NCBI GenBank assembly: GCA_029931535.1
Contig: JAQPZY010001490.1
Span: forward strand, 1,898,501 to 1,962,500
DNA: 64,000 nucleotides
From: Margaritifera margaritifera
Taxonomy: Eukaryota > Mollusca > Bivalvia > Unionida > Margaritiferidae
Direction: 5' to 3'
Shown: piece by piece, positions 10,793-23,184 of the stretch
Layout of the letters: each line of letters starts with the position of its first letter
Position numbering within the stretch: position 1 is the stretch's first letter
Translations under genes and position numbers: made by a program
Notes under the pieces: model-generated
What the model saw: the letters and a program-made list of their open reading frames with translations, nothing else
Told to the model about the DNA's origin: nothing
Database searches by the model: none

Positions 10793-12075
10793 AGTTCTGC
10801 TGGTCATAGACCAGAAGAGCTTATGGGATGGTCTGTTGTCCGTCTTCTGTTGTTCATCCATCCGTTGGCACAAGTTGGTTATCACTACTTCTTCTTAACT
10901 ACTTGAAGGATTGCCATGAAATGTACACATACATTCCTTCCATGGTCTAGTTGATCCTAAATGAAAATGGTGCTGCTAGGACATCAAATATGGCTACCAC
11001 AGTGGCCATCTTCAAAATTTTGTTATTGCTACTCCTCCTGAATGGATGGTTTCATCAACATAGGGTTTTCACAAAAAGACTTCTTAAGATATCAAGTTGG
11101 TCCTAAATGAGAATGGTGCCAATCTGATGTCTAATATGGCCACCATGGCAGCCATCTTGAAAATCTTGTTATCGCTACATGTTCTTCTGAGCAGAAAGTC
11201 ATATTGACATGGAGTTTTCACCACAAGACTTATTATGATGTCTAGTTTGCCCTAAATGAGAATAGTGCCAATCTGACATCTTATATGGCCAACATAGTGG
11301 CCATCTTGAAAATCTTGTTATCACTACTCCTCAACGAAAAGTAATATTGCCATGGGGTTTTCACCAGAAGACTTCTTATGATGTCTAGTTGGTCCCAAAC
11401 GAAACGGGTGCCGCTTGCACATCCAATATGGCCACCACAGTGGCCATCTTTGAAATCTTGTTCTCGCTACTCTTTAATGGATGGTCGTATTAACATGTGG
11501 TTTTGACTAAATAACTTCTTATGATGTTTAGTTGGTCCTAAAGGAAAATTGTGCTGCTCAGATCTCCAATATTGCCACTACAATGGCCATCTTGAAAATC
11601 TTGTTACCACTACTCCTGAATGAATTGTCATATCAGTATTTGGTTTTCACTGAAAGACTTCTTATGATGTCTAGTTGGTTGTAAATGAAAATGGTGTTGA
11701 TCTGACCTCCATAATGACTGCCACAATAGCCATCTTGAAAATCTACTTATAGCTACATGTACATCTTCTAGATAGCTGGTCATATCGATACTGTGCTTTC
11801 AACAACAAGATTTCTTATAATGTCTAGTTGGTCCTAAATGGAAATGGTGCTGATTAGATATCCAATATGGCCACCATTGCAGCCATCTTGAAAATCTTGT
11901 TATTGTTACTTCTCCAAAATCAAAAGTCATATCAAGACGGGGTTTCCACCAGAAGATTTCTTATGTCTTGTTGATCCTAAATAATGTCTTGTTGGGACAG
12001 AATGAAAATGGTGCCACTCTGACATCTGAAACAGCTGATTTCAAAATCTTGTTATTGCTGAAGAATATCAGAGAT
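10793..12075 (+). repeat. Diverged ~145-bp tandem array with unique head
   Basis: Eight units start with 'ctagttggtcctaaatga' at spacings of 142-152 bp. Each carries 'ccaatatggccaccat', 'agccatcttgaaaatcttgtta', 'gaatggatggtcatatcaaca' and 'gacttcttatgatgt'-like blocks. The array is preceded by a unique head 'ggtcatagaccagaagagct' that occurs again, in the same position relative to the array, at about 63425. This type of dispersed tandem repeat is familiar from mollusc genomes; its mechanism of spread is unclear. Short ORFs inside are shadows. Confidence 0.85.
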
Positions 12076-12284
12076 GATTTGAATGCTCAGCACTGAGCAG
12101 TTAAAAAGAAACAATCTTATTTTTAATTCTTGGAAGTTCGTTTGTGCATCAGTCCCTTCGATGGACTCTTGTTTCAGTTCTCTTGTAACGTGTGCAGAAA
12201 GCTTACCTTAATTAAAAAAAAAAATGCACATGACTTAACAAATTTGTGGAGACTTGAGACATTCTTGAAATGAAACAATATCAC

Positions 12285-12438
12285 CTGGCCTGGAAATCTT
12301 GAAACTTTTGAGCTTGAGTTTGAGCTTGAGATTTTGTTTCAACCAATCACAAATGATGTTACTTTTGAAAGGTTGTTCCTGATTGGCTGATTGTGGAAAG
12401 TCAGACTCAGACTAAGAGTCTTACTATTTCCAGGCCAG
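12285..12438. mobile_element. Short inverted-repeat element (ctggcctggaaat ends)
   Basis: The ends ctggcctggaaat / atttccaggccag are perfect 13-bp inverted repeats, 154 bp apart. The interior has 'gagcttgagtttgagcttga' and 'cagactcagactaagagt', which are partly complementary. No target duplication was recognised. Confidence 0.6.
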
Positions 12439-12479
12439 ACCCTATTATCACGAAACTCTCTGAGCACAAATATTCAACT

Positions 12480-13065
12480 CAGACCGAAAACTCCAAAATT
12501 AAAAGTCATACTTAAAGTCACTCAATATAGTTAAAATTTGGTATGTTGGTAGAAATACAAAAAGTAAGATAATCTCCAAATTTGTGTGATTCTAACCTCA
12601 TTCAAGATACATGTATGTAGTCATGTAAAAATGTAACCCATGCTAAAAACTCCAGAATTAGAAACCATACTTAGAGCCTCCTAATATCACTGAAATTTTG
12701 CATGTATGTAGAGCCACAAATAATAAGATAACACCAAATTTGTGTGTTTCCATTTTCAATGCGAGCGAAATTACATAAGATTACAATTTTAAAAGTCTTA
12801 GCATGAGTATGATTTTTGTGGTAAAATTATCAACGATACTTAGAGACTCTTAGTATTAAAGAATTGTGATATGAATGTAGAGATAAAAATAAAAAGAAGA
12901 TAACCTCCAAAATGTTGTGTTTCCATTTTCATTTTGAGTAAAGTTACAGAAGATTTAAAATTCAAACAATTTGACCATTGGTAAAAAAAATGTGGCTCAG
13001 AAGGTGAACATTTCACTAAGCTATAATTATATTGTACATACTTTGTATATTGTCTAATGTTCACA
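12480..13065. repeat. ~170-bp tandem repeat, three diverged units
   Basis: Units share 'aaactccaraattaaaa', 'catacttagag', 'catgtatgtagag', 'aataagataac' and 'ccaaatttgtgtgtttccat'. The minus ORF 12840-13064 is a shadow of the last unit. Confidence 0.7.
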
Positions 13066-13360
13066 GGTTTATTTTATTTAAACATATACAGCTCCAAACC
13101 AAGTGGCATAACATGTGCTACAAGTACCATGTCTGACAAGTGACTCCACTTTGGAATTTTATGTAAAGTGACTGACCCAAGTGTTACAGTAACGTTTCTG
13201 TTGGATACCTAATGTCTCGCCATTTTCAAAACATAATACATGTAATTAGCATAAAAGTGACATAAAATTCATTAGGAAGTTATTTTAGAAGGAAAAGTAA
13301 CATGTAATAAAAAAAAAATCAAGTGATAATAATCTTGTATTTTTTTAAGGAAAGAGAGGA

Positions 13361-13582
13361 TACCATATAAAATCACCTATAAGTAAGCTCTAACTGCAAA
13401 CTGCATAGACTCAGATCTGCCATCACATAATACACTGGCAGATCTGGGTCTGTGCAGTTTGTTAGGTAAAGTCAGTAGAAGAAACAATATTGACCCAGAT
13501 CTGCTGGTGCATTATGTGATGGCATATCAGGGTCTATGTTATTTGCAGTTTGACCCGACTTATTGGCAAGTATATATGGTAC
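13361..13582 (+). mobile_element. Compound double-hairpin MITE, copy 3 (A-B)
   Basis: Outer ends taccatataaaatcacctat / tattggcaagtatatatggta. Both internal hairpins are present (cagatctgggtctgtgca in A; gacccagatctgc / gcatatcagggtct in B). Confidence 0.85.
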
Positions 13583-14061
13583 TAATAGTGACTTCACTGT
13601 TGTAATTTGAGTGATTGATACAGCCATGTCTCGGTGGAGCTGTTAAAATGATATTTGCATAATTAAGACCACATTCACATAGCCTCAGATTCCAGATTGT
13701 TACTCCTATACATTTATGGAAATTTGTGAAGAAGTTTTGAAAAAAACACATCTACATCTCAACATCAAAGGGAGCATCAATGCAAAGATATCACAATCAA
13801 TTCAAAATTCTGGACTCTGTACAATCGATTTTACTTGTACAGATATTGATGTTGGACTATTTTAAAAAGGTTTAGATTTAATTTTATTGCACCTGTTTCT
13901 CCCATCAATCTCATTTACAGAAGCCAATCCAGAGGAGGGTTCACTGGATACTTCATTTTCCAATTGATATACAGTACTCATTATATTGCTGTTCATGGGA
14001 GCCATAACAAAGACCCACATTATAAGCAAGGGATACATATAGTGAGGGATGTTTATTGATT

Positions 14062-14298
14062 TGATTTTGTGGGTTTAATGCCATTTCTCAGCACATGATA
14101 GGTTGGTTATACATGCTGGCCAGTATATTTGGTAGAGGAAAAACCCAGGAAGAACCACCAGCCCATGGGAAGCTACTGGCAAGCTTTCTCAGATACCCAT
14201 GTTGGCCGAGCCGACACTCAAACCCACGCGGACAGAGTTGAGATGTTAGTGATCTCTAAAGGCAAGCGCTTTAGACCACTCGGCCACCCACGGCCCCA
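14062..14298 (-). mobile_element. tRNA-derived SINE (Leu/Ser-like), copy 1
   Basis: Read on the minus strand: a tRNA-like head with box A (tggccgagtggtc, slightly altered), the 'aaagcgcttgcc' block and a box B (gggtttgagtg), then 'aacatgggtatctgagaaag', 'cttcccatgggctggtgg' and a tail 'ggcattaaacccacaaaatc'. Three other copies are at 44231, 50248 and 58681. The internal ORF is not a gene. Confidence 0.85.
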
Positions 14299-14819
14299 AG
14301 GGATGTTCAATCAAGGCTGTATATTTTAATGAGTTGAAGTAATATGATATTTGGTACTCATTTGCAAATAGCTGAAAAAGTGAAATTAAAAAAGTTGAAA
14401 TGATAAACAAAGCTGACCAATTTAATGGGATCCATGACCATGCATGTGTTATAAGAGGGTTGCAGTATAATGAGGGGTGTTATTGTGAGGGACCAATGTA
14501 GTACTTTTAAATGAAAAACAGAAAGTTTGATATTTTAAGCAAAACCAACCAACTACTGGATCCAACCTTTGCATCACTACTAACCATGCTATTAACTATA
14601 AAAGATTACAAATTGTTATTACTCACCACGGCAGTGTAGGAGCACATAGTTTTACCCATTGATATCCATCTGTACATCCATCCATTTGTACTTCTACCAC
14701 AGCTTGGTGAAGTTTTGCATTTAGGTCGTTTCAGGCACTAGTGTGGCATCTGTGTTCCATGAACACGTTTCAGGTTATTTTGTAGATTATTTTTGTTGGA
14801 ATGGCAACAATTTAAAGCT

Positions 14820-16153
14820 CGGTAACTATAATAGTAATGCATTCATAGTATGGTAACTATAATAGTAATGCATTCATAGTATGGTAACTATAATAGTAAT
14901 TTATTTGTAGTATGGTAACTATAATAGCAATGTATTTGTAGTATGGTAACTATAATAGTAATGCATTCCTAGTATGGTAACTATAATAGTAATGCATTCC
15001 TAGTATGGTAACTATAATAGTAATGCATTCCTAGTATGGTAACTATAATAGTAATGTATTCATAGTATGGTAACTATAATAGGAATGCATTCATAGTATG
15101 GTAACTATAATAGTAATGTATTTGTAGTATGGTAACTATAATAGTAATGTATTTGTAGTATGGTAACTATAATAGTAATGTATTCATAGTATGGTAACTA
15201 TAATAGCAATGTATTCATAGTATGGTAACTATAATAGTAATGTATTCGTAGAATGGTAACTATAATAGCAATGTATTCATAGTATGGTAACTATAATAGC
15301 AATGTATTCATAGTATGGTAACTATAATAGTAATGTATTCATAGTATGGTAACTATAATAGCAATGTATTCATAGTATGGTAACTATAATAGCAATGTAT
15401 TCATAGAATGGTAACTATAATAGCAATGTATTCATAGTATGGTAACTATAATAGCAATGTATTCATAGTATGGTAACTATAATAGTAATGTATTCATAGT
15501 ATGGTAACTATAATAGCAATGTATTCATAGTATGGTAACTATAATAGCAATATATTCATAGTATGGTAACTATAATAGCATCGTATTCGTAGAATGGTAA
15601 CTATAGTAATGTATTTATAGTATGGTAACTATAATAGCAATGTATTCATAGTATGGTAACTATAATAGCAATGTATTTATAGTATGGTAACTATAATAGC
15701 AATGTATTCATAGTATGGTAACTATAATAGTAATGCATTCATAGTATGGTAACTATAATAGCAATGTATTCATAGTATGGTAACTATAATAGTAATGTAT
15801 TTGTAGTATGGTAACTATAATAGCAATGTATTCATAGTATGGTAACTATAATAGGAATGTATTCATAGTATGGTAACTATAATAGTAAATGTATTTGTAG
15901 TATGGTAACTATAATAGTAATGTATTCATAGTATGGTAACTATAATAGCAATGTATTCATAGTATGGTAACTATAATAGTAGTGTATTCATAGTATGGTA
16001 ACTATAATAGTAATGTATTCATAGTATGGTAACTATAATAGTAATGCATTCATAGTATGGTAACTATAATAGCATCGTATTCGTAGAATGGTAACTATAG
16101 TAATGTATTTGTAGTATTGTGACTATAAATAGCAATGTATTCGTAATATGGTA
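14820..16153. repeat. 31-bp minisatellite, about 43 copies
   Basis: The unit is 'atggtaactataatag' + 'taatgtattcatagt', with variants at a few fixed positions (taatg/caatg; gcatt/gtatt; cata/tgta/ccta/cgta). The array is 1.33 kb, directly repeated and without spacers, so it is not CRISPR-like. A rare variant unit (agcatcgtattcgtaga followed by a 4-base-short unit) occurs twice about 494 bp apart, indicating a duplicated 16-unit block. Confidence 0.95.
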
Positions 16154-16955
16154 ATGGCTAGCTGGAAATATTTGCTTTGAGAGCCATTCCATCCACAACA
16201 GGCCTTTACAGTTATGGTTGTTACTTAGTGTTGTACCTTCTTTAGGACTTCTTGGGAACATTGTGTAGCACAGGTTTAAAATAAGAGCTGATTTTCTCCA
16301 TATAATTGTTACATGGATTACATGGAGAACATGTCAGTATTAATGCAGACTGGATCATTGATTTCAAAAATTTCATTCAGATTGGGTAATGAAATATATC
16401 AGTCTTAAAGCCTGACTGGCACAATGAAATTTAGGTTTTTAATCACCTGGCACTTCCATCATTTGACATTTAAATTAAAATGCAATCATATTTCAACACC
16501 ATTTATCAAAGCCAGTTGCCAATTTTCCAGTCATTATATTCAAGCATCCATTGTGTTGCCTGCCATACTACATTCTTTCTCCTGTTACATCAGGAATAAA
16601 AAGCAAAAAGCAAAGTAAAAAAGTCTTTGAATGGACTTTTAATACTTAAAAATAATACAGAAATCATCAGCTTGAAAGATCTAGGCAGTACATGTGCATG
16701 TAATTGATTGATACCTGACACGTTTTCACAATTAATATTTGTTCAAATAGAGATTGCAGAATGTTCTTCCTAAAGAACTGGCACTGAACAAAGTACATAA
16801 TTTGCAGAGTTTAATCTTTTTTTCATACACTTTAAATACCCAGCCAGTATTGGAATTTTTCAAATTAATTTAGGTTCATGCACAATCAGGCTAGTTCCAA
16901 CTAGTTTTAGCCATGGTGTTTTGTGCCATTAGCAGTTTTCAAATATTGGAATTTC
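16154..16955. other. Unassigned
   Basis: AT-rich DNA between the minisatellite and the next diverged repeat. The ORFs at 16064-16261 (minus) and 16424-16618 (plus) have no splice context or recognisable domain. Confidence 0.4.
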
Positions 16956-16959
16956 ATGT

Positions 16960-17300
16960 GCCAATCAAATGCATTTTTGAACAGATTTTGATCACACTTA
17001 GTATAGGCTTCTATCATTAGGATCTTGGAAGAGTTTAATTATGAATAACATTAGTGCATATAAATGAGGCATTTTGTCATCTGATTGTCTGAGCTTATTG
17101 CCATCTAGACACTATTTCTGATCAGACTTTTATCATACTTTGTTTATAAGCTTGTGTCATCAAGATCTTGGATAAGTTTCATGATTATGGGTGACATCTG
17201 CACATATTGATGAATTTTTATGTGTGCCATGTCTTATTTTGTTGGTGTCAGCATATTATGTCATTTCGTTTTCCCAGCTAAATGGATTTGTTTTGACAAC
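16960..17300 (+). repeat. ~150-bp diverged repeat, same family as 56600-57260
   Basis: Two and a bit units carry 'atcttggaagagttta', 'atctgattgtctgagcttatt', 'ctgatcagacttttatca' and 'tcatcaagatcttggata'. The same blocks in the same order form the longer array at 56600-57260. Confidence 0.65.
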
Positions 17301-17491
17301 TTATAACATTAAAGTTTTGGGACAAGCTTCATGTGGGAATATATTATACAACCAAATCATCATGTAATTAATTATAATGGTATTACATAATTATGTGAAG
17401 GCGAAATTGAATCCTGTCATACAAAATTGAGCAGTGTTTGTTCTTGCTTGAAAGCCTCTAATAATTTATGTTTGTTTTTACTTATAGAATA

Positions 17492-19105
17492 TACCATATA
17501 CAGTAAAGATTGTTTATTACATTCTTGGATTAAATGTTTCCTATGTTATAATGTCTGAGTTTAAATTCCTCTGTTAAATTCCTAATTAATATGTATTCCA
17601 AAGGCAATGTTATAATGTTCCTTTGTTAATTGGTTATAGTGTTTGATTTGTGTGGTCCAACTGAAGAATAAAGATCAATTATAACATTTTTATCACCTGA
17701 CGTGCCAAGGCCAGATAAACAGTGGTGGTCAGTTTTTAAAAAAGTCTGATGGCTCGACTCCCAAGGTCCCTCTAATTTCAGATTGGGCCCTATATTCTAA
17801 GTGAAGTGCTCATTGGGCTTGACAAAAAAAAATTGATTTGCCTGAATAAACTTTGATTGCACTGATGAAATGCAGCATTTTATTTTGAAGTTGTTGAAAG
17901 ACTAGTAAATTATTAATATGTATCCCCATGTATGCCCCTTACCCTTATGAAGATCGTCTACTTACCATACTTCTATAGAAAGCTGTAAACTTTGTGTACA
18001 AAGCGAAGCATGTGACCTTTGAATGGGGAACAGAATGCCTGGGTTACCTATAATTAGTGCTTACTTTGCTTTAACATACACACGTGATTGTACTGGCTGT
18101 AGGACAAAAATAATATTTTTTAAGGCTGTCTACCGCACATACCGTTTTATAGTTGAAATCTACCGCTTTTGAAAATTAAAATTTTTTTAAAAAAATTGAT
18201 AAAAAAAAAAAAAAAATTGAAGAAAAAAATGGTATTTTTTCACATTCTATCCATGCATTACAGAAACCAGCCAGAACCAGTCTACTGGGTACCAGAACTG
18301 TTTCAGCAGTCGTTGCAACCAGTGCAGTGATGCTTGGCTGAGTAATGGGATTAAGGTTTAAATGTGTACACAACAAGATGTTAATTCATTATCTTATTGT
18401 TGTAATCTGGAGAGTTTAGACCAAATACAAGATGTTTTTTTGACGTTTTATAAGTAATAAAGGGATCAGATGTGGTCAATGATGGCTTTTGAGTCTTTGA
18501 TTAAAAATCTGCCGTCCTTTGGCAGAGGTGAGATAAAATAGAAAGACTGATCGTATTTTTATTTTTTGTCTTGTTTAATTGCTATTATATAATTTACTAG
18601 TCATTAAGTTATTGAACAAAGATGTTTTCACATGTATGTTGATACTTTCATCAGATGGTAAAACTTACTGATTTATCACTTTTTTCCTCATGATAAAATG
18701 TATGTTGTTTTTTGAAAACTGTGTTACCATTACATACAAGTTCTACATTTTCATACCAATACAGATTGTTTACTACTTGTATGTCCAACATCGACGATAT
18801 GGACAAGTATATAAACATTTTGAAAAATAAACGAATTTGGAAATAACGTTTCTCGGTTATAATGTTCTAAGGTCCCAGTCCTCTCTGAAATGTTATAAAC
18901 AATCTTTACTGTATACTTGTGGGTAAGTTAGATCCAACTGCAAACATAGACCCAGATCTGCCATTATAGTACACTGGCAGATCATAGTCTTTGTTGTTTG
19001 TTTGGACTAATAGGTAGAACAAATAACATAGCCCTGGATCTGCCATTGCACAATGCAATGGGTCTATGTTGTTTGCAGTTGGATCTGGATCCCACTCATA
19101 AAACA
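17492..19105 (+). mobile_element. Compound double-hairpin MITE, copy 4, split by a Tigger element
   Basis: The first nine bases of the MITE (taccatata) are at 17492-17500; the rest resumes at 18912 with 'tatacttgtgggtaag' and runs to the right end near 19105. Joined at the duplicated TA, the sequence restores the canonical MITE end. Hairpin A is recognisable (gacccagatctgcc / ggcagatc), and hairpin B is decayed. Confidence 0.8.
17501..18911. mobile_element. Tigger/pogo-like element inside the MITE (non-autonomous)
   Basis: Terminal inverted repeats cagtaaagattgtttattac / gttataaacaatctttactg are nearly perfect over 20 bp. The element is flanked by TA on both sides, the duplication used by Tc1/mariner-pogo elements, and CAGT ends fit the pogo/Tigger group. 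It is 1,411 bp long. No transposase could be read on either strand; the minus ORF 18176-18376 ends in a Phe/Lys run from a poly-A tract and is not convincing. Confidence 0.8.
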
Positions 19106-19780
19106 ATGTCAATGACAACAGTTTTAACTGAAATTAAATAAAAATTTGAACTCTTTTCAGTGCAGTAACATGTTGAAATGGATGCATTTCGGATGTTGAC
19201 TAGTGCATTTAATCTAATCATATGTTAGTACATATACAGTACCATACTTCAATAAAGTTACTACAGTCAGATTAGTAGAAATTTATTTTTATGTGGCAGT
19301 AAATTACTGTATGTCAAGTTGTAATCACCTGCTAAAAGTAAAGTAGTTGGCCTTTTGTTTGGGAGGGAGTTGGTATCGGGGCATATTTGCTTCTTCTGTT
19401 GGCAAGTTTTCTAAAAGTGGGTTTTGAATGCATCAGTGCTGCATATTTTTCTCACATTTTCAGCCATTTGGTAACTGAAAATTACTTTATTAATTAGTAA
19501 TGATTTACTATCAAAGAAAGGATGAAGATTTTATAGGATTTAATGGTGCAACAACTGAAGAAATTTCATTTTTGCTTCAGGTCTTAAAATTTATTGAAGA
19601 TGTGTTATGTCCAAGGCATACTGTATGTACTGCCAGGGATAGGCCCACTCTGACAACACAGCTGCCGTTGTCTAGCTCTTTGCCCTCTTTTGACATTAAT
19701 TAGGTCAGTAAACATCATGAAGTGTATGTTCTATATATAACTTGACCTACATTGAATGACTGACTGAATTTGAATTATAG

Positions 19781-19850
19781 ACGTGTGCGACGAATCGGGG
19801 AGGCAACTCATACCATTGAGCTGGAGCAGTCTTCTAATGTTTATATGCAG
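19781..19850 (+). CDS. Candidate 70-bp internal exon
   Basis: An acceptor TAG at 19778-19780, preceded by possible branch points (tgactgac), and a donor CAG|GTGGGG bound 70 bp. The frame entering with one base is fully open and gives RVRRIGEATHTIELEQSSNV and YMQ; one other frame closes at a TGA. CpG content is above the surroundings. Entry phase fits the donor at 6533, and exit phase 0 fits an AG before 22665. The acceptor pyrimidine tract is weak, and the protein family is not recognised. Confidence 0.4.
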
Positions 19851-20305
19851 GTGGGGTGGGGGATCTATTGCACATGCTCAAGGTAATAATGAAAATATGC
19901 TTTATTTTTAACATGAAGAACACCAGTTAAGGAGAACAACATAAATTGGGTTGTGTATTCCATTTGCATATTTTACCCTGTTGTGACCATCTGTCTCAAT
20001 CTGGGTTTCTGCCCCTCTCCCCCCACCCCCTGAAGTCCATATGAGGGGTCAAATGTCAGATGTACAAAAATTTAAGTACATTTTCAAATATTTTCTGATG
20101 AAACTTAACATGCTGTCATAGCATGAAAACATATATACATTACAGAGTACAGTGCAAGTACTAGGACATACTTGGGACAATGAGAAAATTTGAATAAAGA
20201 AAGTGATATTTCTCAGATTTTATTTTGCATGAAGGTTTCAGTAGTCTTGAAAGTCTTTGTTCAATCTACCAATAAAGCTGAAACAGTTTATTCTTATACC
20301 TACTG
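19851..20305. other. Unassigned
   Basis: Likely intron sequence if the 19781 exon is real. It has C-rich simple stretches near 20015-20030 and no repeat family recognised. Confidence 0.4.
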
Positions 20306-20865
20306 TTTGCCAGTTTTGACAACTTGGATTTTACTGACATTGACACATGAGATGATTATGTTTGCCAGTTTTGACAACTTGGACTTCACTGACATTGACA
20401 CCTACTGAGATGATTATGTTTGTCAGTTCTCACAACTTGGACTTTACTGACATTAACACCTACTGAGATGACTATGTTTGCCAGTTCTGACAACTTGGAC
20501 TCTACTGACATTGACACCTACTGAGATGAATATGTTTGCCAGTTCTGACAACTTGGACTTTACTGATATTTACACCTACCGAGATGAGTATGCTTGCCAG
20601 TTCTGACAACTTGGTACTTCACTGATATTGACACCCACTGAGATGATTGTTTGCCAGTTCTGATAACTTTGACTTTACTGACATTGACACCTACTGAGAT
20701 GATTATGCTTGCCAGTTCTGACAACTTGGGACTTCACTGACATTGACACCTACTGAGATAATTATGTTTGCTAGTTCTGACAACTTGGGCTTAAATGATA
20801 TTGACACTACTGAATGATTATGCTTGCCAATTCTGACAACTTGGACTTCACTGACATTGACAAAC
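20306..20865. repeat. 60-bp minisatellite, about nine copies
   Basis: The unit is 'tgtttgccagttctgacaac' 'ttggactttactgacattga' 'cacctactgagatgattatg', with substitutions and a few single-base indels, and truncated last units. ORFs on both strands in this interval simply read the repeat. Confidence 0.95.
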
Positions 20866-22652
20866 TGCTGTTTTGATGTATTTTCTTGTTTGAAACAACA
20901 GCATTTAGACAAAAGTTGTAGATACTAAATGATATGTAGACTACAAAAATTTTGATTTTTTTTGTATCTTCATTGCAAACAAAATTGTTAATCTGCCGAC
21001 TCAAGAAATGAAAATAATGGTTGATATTGCCCCACCTGCTCCCCAAAACAAAGCTTTCAGACGGTTTTGTTGAGAATTACTTTCTTCATGTTAAAATCTT
21101 TGGACATCAAAAAAAAAATAATTTTGGTATCCAAAACTTTTGGGTATAGACAGTACATAGGTGTCTTGTATGTTTAAATGATTCTTCAAATATTTTTTGT
21201 GTATTTGATTATATTGAAGTTATATAGGGAAAAAATATTCAAGCCATACTTGTCAGGGTAGTTTTATTCACTGTAGATTACTAGTATGAAAATATACAAT
21301 GGTTGGCCAAGACTGAGGATGCCTTGTAATGTTCCAAGTTGCATATATGCAAGTACAAGTTCATACAAGGACTCATAAATTTGGGTCAAAGGTTGTGTAT
21401 GCTAGCAGCTACCAATATGGATCCATACATTTTGGGTTGTAATTACGGTCCAGTCTTGCATTGAAAATTACATATTAGTACTGCACATTCATGCAGGATC
21501 ACCTTTTGCTTTTTAAAATTGTTTTAATTGTGATCGAGCGAGTGTTTTTGAAATGCAGAATTGATGTTATAAACTAATTTGCAGTAATTCCTTGAGAAGA
21601 CATGAAAGTCATACATATGCAAGAAATGCCTATAAAGATTGGCCACTGTTGATAAAAAATGCTTGTAGATTAATGTTTTAACAGCTATATATAATATAGT
21701 GAATGGTGGATTTTGTTCCATTATTACATTTTTCTTGAAGTCAAATGCATGTACATGACTACTGTATACAACTGTATGATTATACAGTTTCAGAATCATT
21801 TTAAAGTTGGTGTACTTGTCTTGATTTTCCACACGTACAAATGATTGCATTTATGTTGTTGTTATTTGCGTAAACTATTTTCACTCTGGTTCAAGTGAGA
21901 TAGTCACACAACTATAATAAACCTCTAGCACTGGAATACCAGTCACAGCAGAAATGGAGCATTAGTAAAAATTGAAATCGCTGCATGTGAAACAAGTTGT
22001 GCCTTTTTACTACTGATGACAAATATTCTATTAATGTTTCAGTGAGATTATCACTGGTCAGTCTTTGAAAAGATAAGTACATCTTCAGCCCTAGTTTCAA
22101 TTGATGCCCCTATATAGCAGCCAATGTTCTTGGACAATAATGGCCATCATTATATCTGTGGAGAAATCTTGCAATACTAACAGCGTGCATGTACATGGTA
22201 CATTTTAACATGAGACAGTATAGGTTGGAGAAAAGTACACCAAGAAATGTGACATGGGCAGGCAGTAGATTAATTGCTTCATTATTCTTTTGCCAGTAGA
22301 TGTGCATATTAGCTCATGGAATGTCACTCGAGACCCTGAGAAGTGATTTATCTGATACTAGAACTCCCCTCCTGTTTTTCAAAAGATTTTGCCACATACA
22401 TACAGGCAGCTCCACTTACAGTGCCAGGATGAATGGCACAGTTCAAGACCAGAGTTGTCAAAATGCATTTGGTAAACTCTTGGATTATATGGTACTGTTG
22501 ACAAACAGTATGTTTCAATTGATGTCATTCATTAATATTTTCCTTTAATATGTTTGCCTCTCTATGAAAATTTCCCAAATTTGTAACAGTTGTATTTGAC
22601 AGCATACAAAAGACTATCTATCATAATGACCTCTACAGAGAGAAGATGACGT
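20866..22652. other. Unassigned
   Basis: No repeat family shared with the rest of the window, no RNA gene and no splice-bounded exon was convincing. The longest frames (minus 21524-21850) are AT-driven. Confidence 0.4.
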
Positions 22653-23184
22653 TTGTCGGTTCAGGAAATATCTACATTGGTGACCGATTACTTTAAAAAG
22701 CAACAACAACAACAACAGGACCACGAAGAAAATGAAACATTACAACCACTGCGACCAGCCAGAATTTTTTTTACCAGCACCATGTGGTTTTATGATGGCA
22801 ATCTCAAACCAACTGCAAGAATAGGTGGAGGAACATCATGTGCGACCAGATTGGAAAAGCTTGCCAGCATTACCATATGCAGTAACAAGTCCAGTAACTA
22901 GCAGCATGATGTATATGCCACTGGGAACTCGGTTTATGGCAGCTATCCCACCTTCAATCAGTCCAATCCTACCACAACCACTGGGGGACAATATGCTGGT
23001 AGGTGTGGAGTATAGGGAGCCAGAAGATTGGTCTCCATGCGCAGCAAGTCCCGTACATGGGCAATCAGCCAAGGAACGTACTGAGCTCAAGCTCATGTCA
23101 TCAGTTCAGATCTGTTTCCCGAGCACGTCACTGACATCACAGCAATGCTTGAATGGGTCCATCAGATTCAGCTGCAATAAACTT
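22653..23184 (+). pseudogene. Gln/Ser/Thr-rich coding remnant with frameshifts
   Basis: Protein-like sequence moves through three frames. Frame 1 (22653-22840) reads EISTLVTDYFKKQQQQQQ, then ENETLQPLRP. Frame 2 (22825-22920) reads RPDWKSLPALPYAVTSPVTS and SMMYMP. Frame 3 (22921-23000) reads TGNSVYGSYPTFNQSNPTTT. Later, after further breaks, comes AQAHVISSDLFPEHVTDITA followed by LEWVHQIQLQ and TAA with an overlapping AATAAA (23176-23181). At least three shifts and one or more in-frame stops separate these. It may be a decayed last exon or retrocopy, or a real exon with indel errors in homopolymers such as the run of eight T near 22767. Low-complexity Q/S/T/P composition suggests a transcriptional regulator. 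An AG before 22665 is in phase with the 19850 donor. Confidence 0.4.

Noticed and set aside
14820..16153. CRISPR-like array of regularly spaced repeats
   Set aside because: The 31-bp units are directly adjacent with no unique spacers, in a eukaryotic context; this is a minisatellite.
18176..18376. Transposase of the 17501-18911 Tigger
   Set aside because: The minus frame has no helix-turn-helix or catalytic motif and ends in a Phe/Lys run from a poly-A tract.
20190..21046. Opposed ORFs with repeated CLPVLTTW or QNWQA-like segments
   Set aside because: They read the 60-bp minisatellite in different frames.
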